Positions 1-9,185 of a stretch of 64,000 bases of DNA are shown here, in pieces. The stretch's first letter is position 1, and each line of letters begins with the position of its first letter. Both the position numbers and the translations under genes were made by a program. A model generated the notes under the pieces. The model did not search any database and was not told the DNA's origin. It worked only from the letters and a program-made list of their open reading frames with translations. Source of the stretch: Spirosomataceae bacterium TFI 002 (lineage in GTDB: Bacteria > Bacteroidota > Bacteroidia > Cytophagales > Spirosomataceae); contig LT907983.1 of NCBI GenBank assembly GCA_900230115.1, positions 310,001 to 374,000 on the forward strand. Reading direction: 5' to 3'.

Positions 1-2
1 AA

Positions 3-116
3 ACTTGTGAAAGATGTTCCATTTTTGATTGTCAGCAAAGACAAACTGCTCCTGTAGTACTACAAGCAAAACGCCAAAAGCTGGAAATTAAGAAGTTATT
101 GAATAAGTTAAGTTAA
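3..116 (+). CDS. C-terminal end of an XRE-type regulator with a DUF2083-like tail (partial)
   Basis: Reading frame 3 is open from the window edge to the TAA at 114-116 and gives 37 residues starting TCERCSIFDCQQRQTAP. The C-x2-C-x4-DC-x2-R-x3-P pattern is what I know from the end of DUF2083 domains, found in XRE-family regulators that also carry an ImmA/IrrE-like domain (short-chain fatty acyl regulator type). The rest of the gene lies outside the window, so helix-turn-helix and peptidase-like parts cannot be seen. It converges on the Nfu gene with one base between the stop codons. Such regulators often control acyl-CoA metabolism genes, but nothing here shows its targets. Confidence 0.6.
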   Translation, partial: TCERCSIFDCQQRQTAPVVLQAKRQKLEIKKLLNKLS

Positions 117-117
117 C

Positions 118-714
118 TTATAGGACTTCTGCAACTACGGTTTTAACACCAGGAACCATTGTTTTTAGCATCCTTTCGATACCATCTTTCAATGTTACAG
201 TTGCTGATGGACAACCGCTACATGAGCCTTGAAGGGAAACTACAACTTCGCCGCTTTCTTCATCATATGAGGAAAAGTTAATTGCTCCACCATCTGACTC
301 TACAGCTGGTCTTACGTATTGATCCAAAGTTGCTTTAATTTTAGCAACTGACTCAGTATCGTTTGAATCTACAATTAATGTATTCTTTTCTATAGTCTTT
401 GTAGCAAAAACAGGATGTTCTTCGTCAAAGTATATCTTCAAAAATTGCTTAAAGTCGCCTAATACATTTTCCCAAAGCGTATCATCATCTTTGGTTATGG
501 TAATAAAATTAGAAGCAATAAAAACACGATTTACAAAAGGAAACTGAAAACAATCAGCAGCTAATGGTGAAGCTTTTTCCTCTGCAAGGGCGGCATTCAT
601 ACTTGTATAATCAAATGAAAGACCTTCAGGTACCAATTCATAATTAAGAACAAATTTCATGGAGTTGGGATTTGGACTCAACTCTGTATATATCATCGTA
701 CTTCTTTTCAACAT
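118..714 (-). CDS. NifU-like iron-sulfur scaffold protein (Nfu_N plus NifU C-terminal domain)
   Basis: Predicted cytosolic scaffold that assembles or carries a [4Fe-4S] cluster to client proteins. Residues 1-90 resemble the Nfu N-terminal domain (conserved SPNPNSMKF near residue 13). Residues 120-198 form the NifU C-terminal domain with the cluster ligands C165 and C168 in GSCSGCPS. The frame is open further upstream (ATG at 777), but related proteins begin a few residues before the PNPNS motif, so I chose the ATG at 714; the ATG at 696 is also possible. The gene is alone, convergent with the regulator fragment and followed upstream by a short gap with no clear promoter. Family assignment is strong; the start is uncertain. 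Confidence 0.9.
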   Translation of the reverse strand: MLKRSTMIYTELSPNPNSMKFVLNYELVPEGLSFDYTSMNAALAEEKASPLAADCFQFPFVNRVFIASNFITITKDDDTLWENVLGDFKQFLKIYFDEEHPVFATKTIEKNTLIVDSNDTESVAKIKATLDQYVRPAVESDGGAINFSSYDEESGEVVVSLQGSCSGCPSATVTLKDGIERMLKTMVPGVKTVVAEVL

Positions 715-929
715 TATATTCGTATTTTGACCTTCGGAAGTAAAACATCGATTCCAAAAAATTGGTTTACTGTTCATTCCTTTAATTTTGGCGTACGTAA
801 ATTTGGATGGTAATATTCATCCAAGATTGAGCTTAGCTTGATCAAACTGATTAGTTAATAAGCACTGCAAAGCCTAAATTATTCAGCTCGTTTCCTTTTG
901 AACATAAAAATAGAAGTTGTTAGATTAGT

Positions 930-1787
930 TTAGAAATGTCGAACTACAGAACTTTCATAACTCATTTCCACTTTACATTCTTCAGTATTACCAATTATAG
1001 GTGCGGCATCCTTAAAATGGGGAACTGAGCAAAGCGGAATGTAAGCTTCAGACACGAGTAAACCCGAAGTAGGGTCCAAACCAACCCATCCTGCACCTGG
1101 TAGAAAAACCTCCACCCAAGCATGAAAAACTAACATATCTTTGGATTCATCATCAAAATTGAGATCAACCAAATATCCCGATACAAACCTTGCAGCAATA
1201 CCTTTGGCCCTAAAAATGTTGATACAAAGCCATGTGAAATCTCGACATGAACCCGAATTATTTATAATTGTCTCACTGGGAGATTGAACTCCATGCTCAA
1301 ACCTTAAAAGGTAATCAAATTGATTAAAAACGAGCTTGTTAATACCAATCACAAAGTCTAATGTTTTTCCATTTGATGGCAGACTCTGTTGAGATAGCCA
1401 ATTTTGAACCTCGCTTTGATCATATATATGTAAATACATTCCAAGACTTTCCTCCTGAGTTTTCTCATATTTAAATGGAAAATGCTCGGCATGTAGTTCA
1501 AGGAAAAAATCAAAGGGATTGAAAGCCATCAATCGAGCCTTGAAACTAACTATTATAGACAAGAAGTCTATCTTTTCAAGAAAAACTAATCTTGTTATTG
1601 CGTTACCAAAAACGCCAACTTGCTCTCGTGCATGGAATGATTTTGGAGTTATTTCCATACGATAGTCCAAAATTTGAGCATGCGAATTCTGCGAAGGTTG
1701 CAAACGAATCATGTGAGGACCGGCCGCAACCCTTCTATCAAACTTGTAATGTGTAGAATGAACTATTGATACTTCTCTAATACCCAT
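930..1787 (-). CDS. Transglutaminase-family cysteine protease-like protein
   Basis: 285-residue protein with a bacterial transglutaminase-like N-terminal region (residues 5-90) and a transglutaminase core. The catalytic triad is visible: C181 in NSGSCRDFTWL, H222 in FHAWVEVFL and D238 in GWVGLDPTSG. No signal peptide, so probably cytosolic. Its ATG shares one base with the stop codon of the alpha-E gene (TAATG), which implies translational coupling. It is the last gene of a three-gene unit with the alpha-E and ATP-grasp proteins. This trio is known from many bacteria and was proposed from comparative genomics to make and process peptide or amide bonds; the natural substrate is not known. Hydrolase or acyl-transferase activity is inferred from the intact triad. 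Confidence 0.9.
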   Translation of the reverse strand: MGIREVSIVHSTHYKFDRRVAAGPHMIRLQPSQNSHAQILDYRMEITPKSFHAREQVGVFGNAITRLVFLEKIDFLSIIVSFKARLMAFNPFDFFLELHAEHFPFKYEKTQEESLGMYLHIYDQSEVQNWLSQQSLPSNGKTLDFVIGINKLVFNQFDYLLRFEHGVQSPSETIINNSGSCRDFTWLCINIFRAKGIAARFVSGYLVDLNFDDESKDMLVFHAWVEVFLPGAGWVGLDPTSGLLVSEAYIPLCSVPHFKDAAPIIGNTEECKVEMSYESSVVRHF

Positions 1788-2722
1788 TATGTAGAAAAGT
1801 AGTTATTGATGAGGTTATTATTAATGCTTGAAACTGTTTGTGCACAAGTACTTAAATATTCAATAGGATTTTGAAGTACATCGTCAACCGATTCATAGCT
1901 CAAGTCGTTTTTGAATTTTTGTGCCAATAATTTTACAGATTTCTCCTTGCCTCTTTTATCAATTCCAAGTTCTGTAAGGTGAGAGCAGATATGAATAATA
2001 CAATAACTAAGCGACCTTGGAAAATTCTTTTGAAAAAGTAAAAACTCTAAAGCATTCCGTTTATCTACAGTTTTACCATAAAACTTTCTGTTCATGTCAT
2101 ACGACTCTAAACTCCTCATAAGGTTACCTATCTCAAATATCTCAATGACTTCATTATCTGTTTTAGGTAATTCTTCCATTTCTTTAAGCTTTGATTCGGT
2201 AATTCTCAAAATTTGAGCACTCCTTTCAAGTAATAAACCTAGCGTTAGAATTGACCAAACTTGATTTTGAATGAGTGTTGTTTGAATTCTTGCTTTACAT
2301 AAAGCAACTTTGTCTTGAACTTGCAGCATGAATGCTTGCATTCCTGTGGTTAAGTATACATTTCTATCGTAGTCTTGTATAAAATGATACAAACGATTGA
2401 TAGACTCCCACAACTCAGTGCTCAAAATATCCCTAGCTCCACGACAGTTTTCTCTCGCTAAAATCGCACAGGATATAAGTGAATGTGGATTAGTTTTTTC
2501 AAAAGCAATATTTGATAAAACCACAGACTCAACTAGTGGCACACCACCTTCAATGGTAGAGCCTGCCATTAAATTAATAGACCTAAGTGAATATTGCATA
2601 CTCACAGACTCAGGACCATCCAATGCTGCAAAATATGAAACCGGAACAAATCGTGAAATATGCTCAATTCGTTCCAAATACCTTCCAGCCCAATATAAAT
2701 TATTCGCTATTCTTGATAACAT
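1787..2722 (-). CDS. Alpha-E domain protein (DUF403)
   Basis: 311-residue, all-helical protein of the alpha-E (DUF403) family. It starts MLSRIANNLYWAGRYLERIE, the conserved opening of the family with the W-x2-RY-x-ER signature. The frame extends 7 codons upstream to a TTG, but the family start and an A-rich Shine-Dalgarno-like stretch just before it favour the ATG at 2722, 13 bases after the ATP-grasp stop codon. The family has no established biochemical activity. It nearly always sits beside a circularly permuted ATP-grasp and a transglutaminase gene, as here, and is thought to work with them in a peptide-modifying or peptide-ligating pathway. Confidence 0.9.
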   Translation of the reverse strand: MLSRIANNLYWAGRYLERIEHISRFVPVSYFAALDGPESVSMQYSLRSINLMAGSTIEGGVPLVESVVLSNIAFEKTNPHSLISCAILARENCRGARDILSTELWESINRLYHFIQDYDRNVYLTTGMQAFMLQVQDKVALCKARIQTTLIQNQVWSILTLGLLLERSAQILRITESKLKEMEELPKTDNEVIEIFEIGNLMRSLESYDMNRKFYGKTVDKRNALEFLLFQKNFPRSLSYCIIHICSHLTELGIDKRGKEKSVKLLAQKFKNDLSYESVDDVLQNPIEYLSTCAQTVSSINNNLINNYFST

Positions 2723-2735
2723 ACTTTTTCTTTTT

Positions 2736-4181
2736 TTAGTCAATCACCCATGTATCCTTAGAACCTCCACCTTGCGATGAATTAACAATTAAATTCCCTT
2801 TCTTTAAGGCAACTCTTGTTAAACCACCCGGTACCACATATTCAAATCCATTTCCCCCTAAAAGGCAGAATGTTCTTAAATCTAAGTGGCGACCTTCCAT
2901 ACTTCCACCGTCTTGCATAAAGGTGGGATGGGTAGATAGAGACATAATCGGTTGAGCGATATACTTTCGACGATTTGCAGTAATATTCTTTTGCACTACT
3001 CCTATTTCTGGTTCCGACAAGGTCGTCCCTATGGTAATTCCGTAACCACCAGACTCGTCAACGGGTTTTACAACCAACTTATCTACGTTGTCCATTACAT
3101 AAGCATAGTCATCGTCATTTTCGCATTTATAAGTAGGAACGTTCTTAAGAATTGGCTCCTCATTTAAATAATATTTAATTATTTGAGGCATGAATGTGTA
3201 TACCGCCTTGTCGTCTGCAACTCCTGTACCCGGAGCATTTATTAAAGTGACATTTCCGGCTTGATAAGCACTCATGAGACCTGCAACACCTAGCATTGAA
3301 TCTTTGCGAAATACTTCAGGGTCAATAAACGGATCATCAATTCTACGATAAATCACATCGACCTTTTTGGACCCATATATTGTTTTGGCATAAACAAATC
3401 CCTTTTCCACAAACATATCTCTTCCTTCTACTAACTCAATCCCCATGGACTGTGCTAACCATGAATGCTCATAATAAGCCGAGTTATATAAACCTGGAGT
3501 CAATACCACACAGTAGGGTTGCGACACACCATTGGGAGCCACACTTTGCATCATTTGTAGTAAATGAGACGAGTAGTCATTGACTTGCCGTGTTTTATAA
3601 TCCGCAAAAAGTTTAGGAAATGTCTTTTTCAGTGTTTGCCTATTTGCGACTACATAGCTAACACCAGAAGGGCATCTTACGTTATCCTCCAAGATATAAA
3701 AACCGCCATCCGAATGTCTTATGATGTCACTACCACTGATATGGTTATAAATACCTCCACTTGGGTTTACACCAATCATTTCTTCTACAAAGTTCTCAGA
3801 ACTTTCTATCAATGCTCGAGGTACTATTCCTTCATTTAAGATATTCTGTTCGTGATAAATATCATGCAAAAAAGCATTGACAGCTTTGTTTCGTTGCAAA
3901 ATTCCACTTTCGATCTCATTCCACTCTTTTGATGTTATAAGACGTGGAACCATATCGAATGGAAAGATTCGCTCAGTAGCTTCATTTTCATTGGAATATA
4001 CTGCAAAAGTAATTCCTTCATTATAAAAAATGAGTTTGGCATCTTCGTTTAATTTCTCGAAAGAAATAGAATCAAAGGAATCAAAATGTTTTACGAGGTC
4101 AGTATACTGAGGTCTTAGTTTTCCTTGGTTATCGAAAACTTCGTCGTAAATACTTCCAGAGTTGTGATATGGGACAATCAT
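2736..4181 (-). CDS. Circularly permuted type 2 ATP-grasp protein
   Basis: 481-residue member of the circularly permuted ATP-grasp type 2 family, predicted to activate a carboxylate with ATP and form an amide bond. Visible landmarks include HISGSDIIRHSDGGFYILEDN near residue 150 (split here only by its length: HSDGGFYILEDN is the core), YRRIDDPFIDPEVF near 280, KPVDESGGYGI near 370 and the C-terminal YIAQPIMSLSTHPT. It is the first gene of the minus-strand unit, so it should be transcribed from the 4,182-4,409 gap, where I see no clear -7/-33 pair. The downstream alpha-E gene begins 13 bases after its stop. Amide ligase activity is inferred from the fold and the operon; no substrate is known. 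Confidence 0.9.
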   Translation of the reverse strand: MIVPYHNSGSIYDEVFDNQGKLRPQYTDLVKHFDSFDSISFEKLNEDAKLIFYNEGITFAVYSNENEATERIFPFDMVPRLITSKEWNEIESGILQRNKAVNAFLHDIYHEQNILNEGIVPRALIESSENFVEEMIGVNPSGGIYNHISGSDIIRHSDGGFYILEDNVRCPSGVSYVVANRQTLKKTFPKLFADYKTRQVNDYSSHLLQMMQSVAPNGVSQPYCVVLTPGLYNSAYYEHSWLAQSMGIELVEGRDMFVEKGFVYAKTIYGSKKVDVIYRRIDDPFIDPEVFRKDSMLGVAGLMSAYQAGNVTLINAPGTGVADDKAVYTFMPQIIKYYLNEEPILKNVPTYKCENDDDYAYVMDNVDKLVVKPVDESGGYGITIGTTLSEPEIGVVQKNITANRRKYIAQPIMSLSTHPTFMQDGGSMEGRHLDLRTFCLLGGNGFEYVVPGGLTRVALKKGNLIVNSSQGGGSKDTWVID

Positions 4182-4409
4182 AATAGCGGCAATTTAGAAT
4201 AATAATCTGAAATTGGAAGCTTTTGCGTATTATATGTGAACAAATTTGAATTTACTCAAAATTATTACTCAAATTAAACACACATGTCGTTATTTTATTT
4301 GGACACAGATACAATGTGTTATCCAGTTGAACATCAGCTTTAACACATAAATAAAACTAAAGATATTCCAGAGAAAAGCAATGTCTTATTGACCAAACTA
4401 TTCATACAG

Positions 4410-5603
4410 CTAAATAACCTCAATTTCGTGGTTTTCCTCAAAAACCGTAATCAACAGCGGATAGGCCGCAGTAAGTTTATTGTAAGCAGCAGTTGCTTCG
4501 TCCATTCTATGTTTGGTAACTCGCACATTCAACTTTAGCTTTTCATTGACTTTGGGAATATAGCTTAGCGAATAGCTTCTTTCTTCCTTTGGATTCATGT
4601 TATTATCCGATAATTTCTTTGCCTCGGGATACCACTCCCACTGCTCCCCTATCCTACTAGAATCTCTCGCAACAATTTCACCTTTTGCATTTTTCAACTC
4701 CATTATAATCAAGTAAAATCGCTCTGGATCTCCTGAAGGTAAACGATGCCCTGCAAATTCATTTTTGAGTTTTAGAGAGTAATTAAGCTCCTGACCTTTT
4801 TTTACTCTTCGTTGAATTTTGGATGGATAAAAAGCCATGCCATCGAGTCCTTTAGCTTCAACACCAACACGCTTAGGTATTCCAGAACCTGCGAACCAGT
4901 GACGATGAGAGTCTCTTGGCTCAAAACCAGCTACCAATGGTCGTTCCACATTTTCCATGTGACAAGAGATACAGTTTTTTTCAGGATAATAGGGTCCAGC
5001 TTTCCATTCATCACCAGTTTCAAATGTACATGCAAGAGTAGGCGTTACAACTGCATTGGCATTGTGGCAACCGATACAAAGGGTTTCATTCAAAAACTGA
5101 GGGTCTTTTTTTACAGGATGAGGAGCAAGGGTTGAACCTAAAGTGCCTATGATTTTTCCATCACGCACATGACAGCTCGCACAATTGATACCTTCTTGCT
5201 GTAGTTTTCGGTCAAAATTGGGATTTTTTGTCTTTACTGGTTGGTAAATATCTCCATCTACCAAGCCAGACACAATAAACTCTTGTTGGTTTTGTAAGGG
5301 GATATGGCAATTTATACATAAGAAAGGACTCGACTCTTTCTTCAATTCAGCTTGAAACTGCATGTCAGTCCAAGCATGAGCATGGGTAGAGATTTTCCAT
5401 TCTTCATAGTGACTTTGGTGACATGTACCGCAATCTTCGGCATTTAATGAAACCAATCCTTCGGGGATTTCTTGATGCTGTACCACCTTCTCCCAGCTCT
5501 TTGTTAATGGAACAATCTCTTTCTCAGTTAACTTGGTATAAAAAATCCAAGATACCGCAGCCAAAAAAACTACACCTGCTACAATTAATAATTTCCTTTG
5601 CAT
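4410..5603 (-). CDS. Membrane-anchored five-heme cytochrome c
   Basis: 397 residues. A single N-terminal hydrophobic segment (about residues 4-22) should export and anchor the protein. Five CxxCH heme-attachment motifs follow at C58, C96, C141, C176 and C211, all in the first half, in an arrangement like cytochrome c554-type multiheme proteins. The C-terminal half (about 240-397) has no heme motif and looks like a beta-rich domain of unknown role. It should act in the periplasm, carrying electrons. The closest neighbours are a 64-residue membrane protein upstream and the ATP-grasp operon downstream, so context does not reveal the electron donor or acceptor. I do not see hydroxylamine oxidoreductase or nitrite reductase signatures, so a specific enzyme activity is not claimed. 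Confidence 0.85.
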   Translation of the reverse strand: MQRKLLIVAGVVFLAAVSWIFYTKLTEKEIVPLTKSWEKVVQHQEIPEGLVSLNAEDCGTCHQSHYEEWKISTHAHAWTDMQFQAELKKESSPFLCINCHIPLQNQQEFIVSGLVDGDIYQPVKTKNPNFDRKLQQEGINCASCHVRDGKIIGTLGSTLAPHPVKKDPQFLNETLCIGCHNANAVVTPTLACTFETGDEWKAGPYYPEKNCISCHMENVERPLVAGFEPRDSHRHWFAGSGIPKRVGVEAKGLDGMAFYPSKIQRRVKKGQELNYSLKLKNEFAGHRLPSGDPERFYLIIMELKNAKGEIVARDSSRIGEQWEWYPEAKKLSDNNMNPKEERSYSLSYIPKVNEKLKLNVRVTKHRMDEATAAYNKLTAAYPLLITVFEENHEIEVI

Positions 5604-5788
5604 ACTAATGTTAAACTTATTGCAATGAGTAAAGTTCGTAAAGATGTTGGGAAAAGTATGATTTTAGAGTGACTTGGGTTGCATAGGGTGACTAAAGCAA
5701 TCTACAAAACGAGACTAGTAGTTAAAAAAGATGCATTTCTATTGATAAAAACTCTCACAGGATGACCAGTTTGCTTTCTTCTCTTATC

Positions 5789-5983
5789 TCATTCGCTATT
5801 CTTTCGTTTTTGGTATACTCCAAAAGCCAACACAATGGCAATCACTGTCCAGATCATCAAGTAAGCGTATCCCGAAATATCAAACATCAAGAACCTCTCC
5901 TCACATTCTATACAATTGAATAATTTGTAAATAACTGTCCCAATTGCGAATAGGGCTACTATAATATTAAACTTTTCTCTCAT
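5789..5983 (-). CDS. Small two-helix membrane protein, function unknown
   Basis: 64 residues with an ATG start. Two hydrophobic segments are visible, about residues 5-24 and 33-56, separated by a short acidic loop with two cysteines (CIECEE, preceded by FN), and a basic C-terminal tail QKRKNSE. The likely topology is a helical hairpin in the inner membrane. It lies 185 bases upstream of the cytochrome gene on the same strand, so co-transcription is possible. The hydrophobic pattern, the length and the charged tail make it look like a genuine gene rather than a chance frame, but I do not recognise the family. Confidence 0.55.
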   Translation of the reverse strand: MREKFNIIVALFAIGTVIYKLFNCIECEERFLMFDISGYAYLMIWTVIAIVLAFGVYQKRKNSE

Positions 5984-6251
5984 GCTTTATCTTTTGTTCA
6001 AAATGGGCTAACTATTTTCAGTGTTTCACCGTATTAGGTGTTTTTTAATTCTCAACTATCGTTGCGTGATATATTTCTGCCATATTCCAATACCGCTCTT
6101 AAAGTAAATAAATAATCTGACTGTTCTATATAAAGCATAGCAGGGAAAGTAAATAAGTCATTGTTTACGTCTTAGAAAATCTATATCAAAAAACTCATCC
6201 CTTTCTTTTCCGCATTCACTCCGTTTTTTTCCGTGTTCATCGATTTTCCAT

Positions 6252-6300
6252 TTCAAGTGGTAGGCGTGCGACCTACTTTTGGATCATCAAACAACAACTC
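6252..6300 (+). promoter_or_regulatory. Candidate promoter and short leader of the first TonB receptor operon
   Basis: The 317-base gap 5,984-6,300 holds no gene. Near its end TACTTTTG at 6,274-6,281 fits the Bacteroidota -7 consensus TAnnTTTG, with a poor -33 candidate (TTTC at 6,251) 19 bases upstream. A short inverted repeat, GTAGG at 6,260-6,264 and CCTAC at 6,272-6,276, overlaps the -7 box. The leader would be only about 15 nt. The text from 6,200 to 6,250 resembles degenerate intergenic repeat sequence common in this group. Confidence 0.35.
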
Positions 6301-8472
6301 ATGAAAAAACTATTACTTATAACAACATTTATACTCAGTTCGGTATTTGTTTTCGCCCAAACAAAAATTACAGGAACTGTTAAATTAAAAAATGGAGAAG
6401 CAATCCCTTTTGCAAATATTCAAATTGCCGATTCATACGATGGAGCCTCTGCCGACGAAAATGGAGTCTTTAATTTTGAAACTTTTGAAGAAGGAAACAA
6501 GAAACTACAAGTTAGCATGGTTGGCTACTTGCCATTTGAAACCGACCTTAACCTTAATGGCAAAGCAATTACATTAGACATTATTCTAAAAGAAGAAATC
6601 AATGCTCTTAATGCTGTGGTAGTTACCGCAGGGACATTTGAAGCATCCGATTCCAAAAAGATGGTAATGCTAAAGCCACTTGATATTGTAACCACAGCAG
6701 GAGGAGGAGCGGATATCACGGCTGTAATGCAGCTTTTACCGGGTGCTAATCGTGTGGGTGAGTCAGAAGGTCTATTTGTAAGAGGTGGATCTGCAAACGA
6801 GACCAAAACTGTTATTGATGGCATGATCGTGCAAAACCCGTTTTTCAGTAGCACCCCTGATGTACCCCAAAGAGGTCGTTTTTCGCCTTTTATGTTTAAG
6901 GGTACTGCCTTTAGTACTGGTGGTTATTCTGCTCAATATGGTCAGGCACTTTCTTCAGTTCTTTTGTTAGATACTCAAGATAAAATTGGCAAAAACAGCA
7001 ATTGGAACTTGAATGCAAATATGGCCGGCTTAAGTGGATCTTATACTCACAAAGGCTGGATCACAGCTAACGTGGGTTATACAAACCTGTCTCCACTTTT
7101 TAGCTTGGTAAAAACCAATATTGATTTTGCCGAAGTACCTCAAGGTTTTGGTGGCTCCATCACTGTAAATGAAAACCTAGGAGAAAGAAGCGTTGTTAAA
7201 GCCTATGTAACACTCACTGATAACCGCTCAGGCTTAAATTTACCAACTTACGAAACCGATAATTCAACATACCTATTTACTAACAGAAACAAGAACTTAT
7301 TTACCAATGCAAGTTTTAGAACTTTTAGTGAAGATGGTAAATGGGGACTACAAACTGGGCTTTCGTATAGCAACAACAGTGACCAACTTAAAATAGCAGA
7401 TAATGCCGCTGATCGCAACGATGAACGCACACAAACTAGAATTGTAGGACAGTACTATTTTGGAAATAACAAGAGCAGCACGCTTACTGTGGGTGGAGAA
7501 TTTCACCATATCAAAGTAGCAAATATATACAATGCTTTTGACCTCAACCTGACTGACAATTACAGTGCGACTTTCGCAGAAACAGAGTTTTATCTTACTC
7601 CAAAACTAGCCGTAAGAGCTGGTTTGAGAGCGGAATATACAAGTGTGATATCCAAAAGCAATATTGCACCAAGACTATCTGCGGCTTATAAATTAGGGCC
7701 TTTTGCACAATTAAGTTTGGCGGCAGGAAGATTTTATCAAAACCCTGAAAAGGAGTATCTATACCTGAACAAGCAACTAGACTTCGAACTGGCAGATCAC
7801 CTAATTTTGAATTACCAAATTATCAAAAACAAACGCACCTTTCGTGTAGAAGGCTTTTATAAGGATTACAAAAACTTAGTAACAGAAGAAATTGAAGGGT
7901 TTGATCCAAATCCATATAGATTCCCAATAGGACTTACTGATAACGATGGGTTTGGTTATGCCAAGGGATTTGATGTGTTTTTTAGAGATCAAAAATCAAT
8001 CAAAAATGCTGAAGTGTGGGTGACCTACTCATTTTTAGATACTGAGAGAAAATTCAGGAACTACCCATCACAAGTGCAGCCATACTTTGCTAGTAAGCAC
8101 AACCTAAGCCTCGTTTACAAGCAGTGGATTGACAAGCTCGGGTTGAATGTAGGGGCTACTTTCACACATACTTCGGGGCGTCCATTTTATGGCTACAATG
8201 ATGCCTTTAAAACACAAACCTTGACACCAAATTTTCAAAACCTTAGCCTTCAAGTAAGTAAAATAAAGCAAGTGAAAAATAACTTCATTGTGGTATATGC
8301 AGCCTTAGACAATGTATTGGCTCGTCAAAATGTATTTGGCTATAGATTTTCAGCTGATGGTACAGAGAGCTTTGAAGTTAAACCACCAGTATATCGAACA
8401 TTTTTTATAGGAATATCTTGGTCAATTGGTCAGCTAGATCGAAAACCAAAAGAAGCCTCATTAGACATTTAA
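6301..8472 (+). CDS. TonB-dependent outer membrane receptor with carboxypeptidase-like N-terminal domain
   Basis: 723 residues. A signal peptide (1-20, ending FAQ) is followed by a carboxypeptidase-regulatory-like beta-sandwich (about 22-110), a plug domain (about 115-230, with FVRGGSANETKTVIDG and GRFSPFMFKG) and a beta-barrel ending in an aromatic-rich strand. The protein should sit in the outer membrane and import a substrate with energy from TonB-ExbBD. No SusD-like partner is adjacent, so it is not a classical glycan-uptake pair. A 211-residue secreted protein starts 30 bases downstream, and a LytS/LytTR pair follows, which suggests one regulated unit. The ligand cannot be told from sequence; it is shorter than typical SusC proteins. 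Confidence 0.9.
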   Translation: MKKLLLITTFILSSVFVFAQTKITGTVKLKNGEAIPFANIQIADSYDGASADENGVFNFETFEEGNKKLQVSMVGYLPFETDLNLNGKAITLDIILKEEINALNAVVVTAGTFEASDSKKMVMLKPLDIVTTAGGGADITAVMQLLPGANRVGESEGLFVRGGSANETKTVIDGMIVQNPFFSSTPDVPQRGRFSPFMFKGTAFSTGGYSAQYGQALSSVLLLDTQDKIGKNSNWNLNANMAGLSGSYTHKGWITANVGYTNLSPLFSLVKTNIDFAEVPQGFGGSITVNENLGERSVVKAYVTLTDNRSGLNLPTYETDNSTYLFTNRNKNLFTNASFRTFSEDGKWGLQTGLSYSNNSDQLKIADNAADRNDERTQTRIVGQYYFGNNKSSTLTVGGEFHHIKVANIYNAFDLNLTDNYSATFAETEFYLTPKLAVRAGLRAEYTSVISKSNIAPRLSAAYKLGPFAQLSLAAGRFYQNPEKEYLYLNKQLDFELADHLILNYQIIKNKRTFRVEGFYKDYKNLVTEEIEGFDPNPYRFPIGLTDNDGFGYAKGFDVFFRDQKSIKNAEVWVTYSFLDTERKFRNYPSQVQPYFASKHNLSLVYKQWIDKLGLNVGATFTHTSGRPFYGYNDAFKTQTLTPNFQNLSLQVSKIKQVKNNFIVVYAALDNVLARQNVFGYRFSADGTESFEVKPPVYRTFFIGISWSIGQLDRKPKEASLDI

Positions 8473-8502
8473 AATTCAAAACATAAAAACAAACAAACAA
8501 AC

Positions 8503-9138
8503 ATGAAAAAGTTAACCTTTCTATTCGCAATCTTATTAGTGTCATTTGCTTCATTAGCCCAAAACGAAAAGTATGAAGCCACAATGAAAGGGCTTGTTTC
8601 CAAAATAAACAATGCTCCTTTTACTGAATCGCTCGTCCCATTGAGCAACCAAATGGAACGTATTGCAAGTGCCGAAAAAAACGAGTGGTTACCTAATTAT
8701 TGGGTAGCATACTGCAACATTTTAGAGTCAATTAAAAAAACGGACGAAGACGAAAAAGATTTGATTCTTGACAAGGCAGAAGAGTACATCAAAAAGGCTG
8801 ATGCTTTAGTGAAAAACAATGATGAAATGGAGCACTTGCACGCATATTACAATAATGCTAGAATGATCGTAAGTCCTATGACGAGGTGGATGACTTACGG
8901 CCCAAAAATAGAAGAACACATTAAGGCAGCTAAGAAATTGAATCCAACGAATCCTAGAGTTGCCCTACTTGAAGCAGAAGGCGTTTTCTATAAGCCAGAA
9001 ATGTTTGGTGGAGGAAAGGATGTAGCTAAGCCAATGCTAGTTTCGGCTCAAAAAATGTATCAAGAATTTACGCCCAAGAATGAAATGATGCCTAATTGGG
9101 GAAATGGATTTGTAGAATATTACCTATCCCAATATTAA
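8503..9138 (+). CDS. Exported protein of unknown function, TPR-like helical
   Basis: 211 residues. The signal peptide is clear (MKKLTFLFAILLVSFASLAQ). The mature part is highly charged and helical, with features such as EKNEWLPNYWVAYCNI and a KLNPTNPRVALLEAEG segment near 150 that resembles a tetratricopeptide helix pair; the last 40 residues hold a GGG loop and an aromatic end. It follows the TonB receptor by 30 bases in an A-rich spacer and is probably co-transcribed with it. I recognise the general type, a periplasmic partner protein common in Bacteroidota, but no enzymatic motif. Confidence 0.75.
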   Translation: MKKLTFLFAILLVSFASLAQNEKYEATMKGLVSKINNAPFTESLVPLSNQMERIASAEKNEWLPNYWVAYCNILESIKKTDEDEKDLILDKAEEYIKKADALVKNNDEMEHLHAYYNNARMIVSPMTRWMTYGPKIEEHIKAAKKLNPTNPRVALLEAEGVFYKPEMFGGGKDVAKPMLVSAQKMYQEFTPKNEMMPNWGNGFVEYYLSQY

Positions 9139-9185
9139 TCAAACGTTGCAATTAAAGTTTTAAACGAATAATAGTACATTGGTCC

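Noticed and set aside
6260-6276. Small inverted repeat GTAGG/CCTAC as a terminator or operator
   Set aside because: Only five pairs and it overlaps the -7 box; too weak to claim a function.
6525-6854. 109-codon minus-strand ORF in the TonB receptor gene
   Set aside because: Overlaps the conserved plug domain; Ser/Pro/Thr-rich antisense composition.
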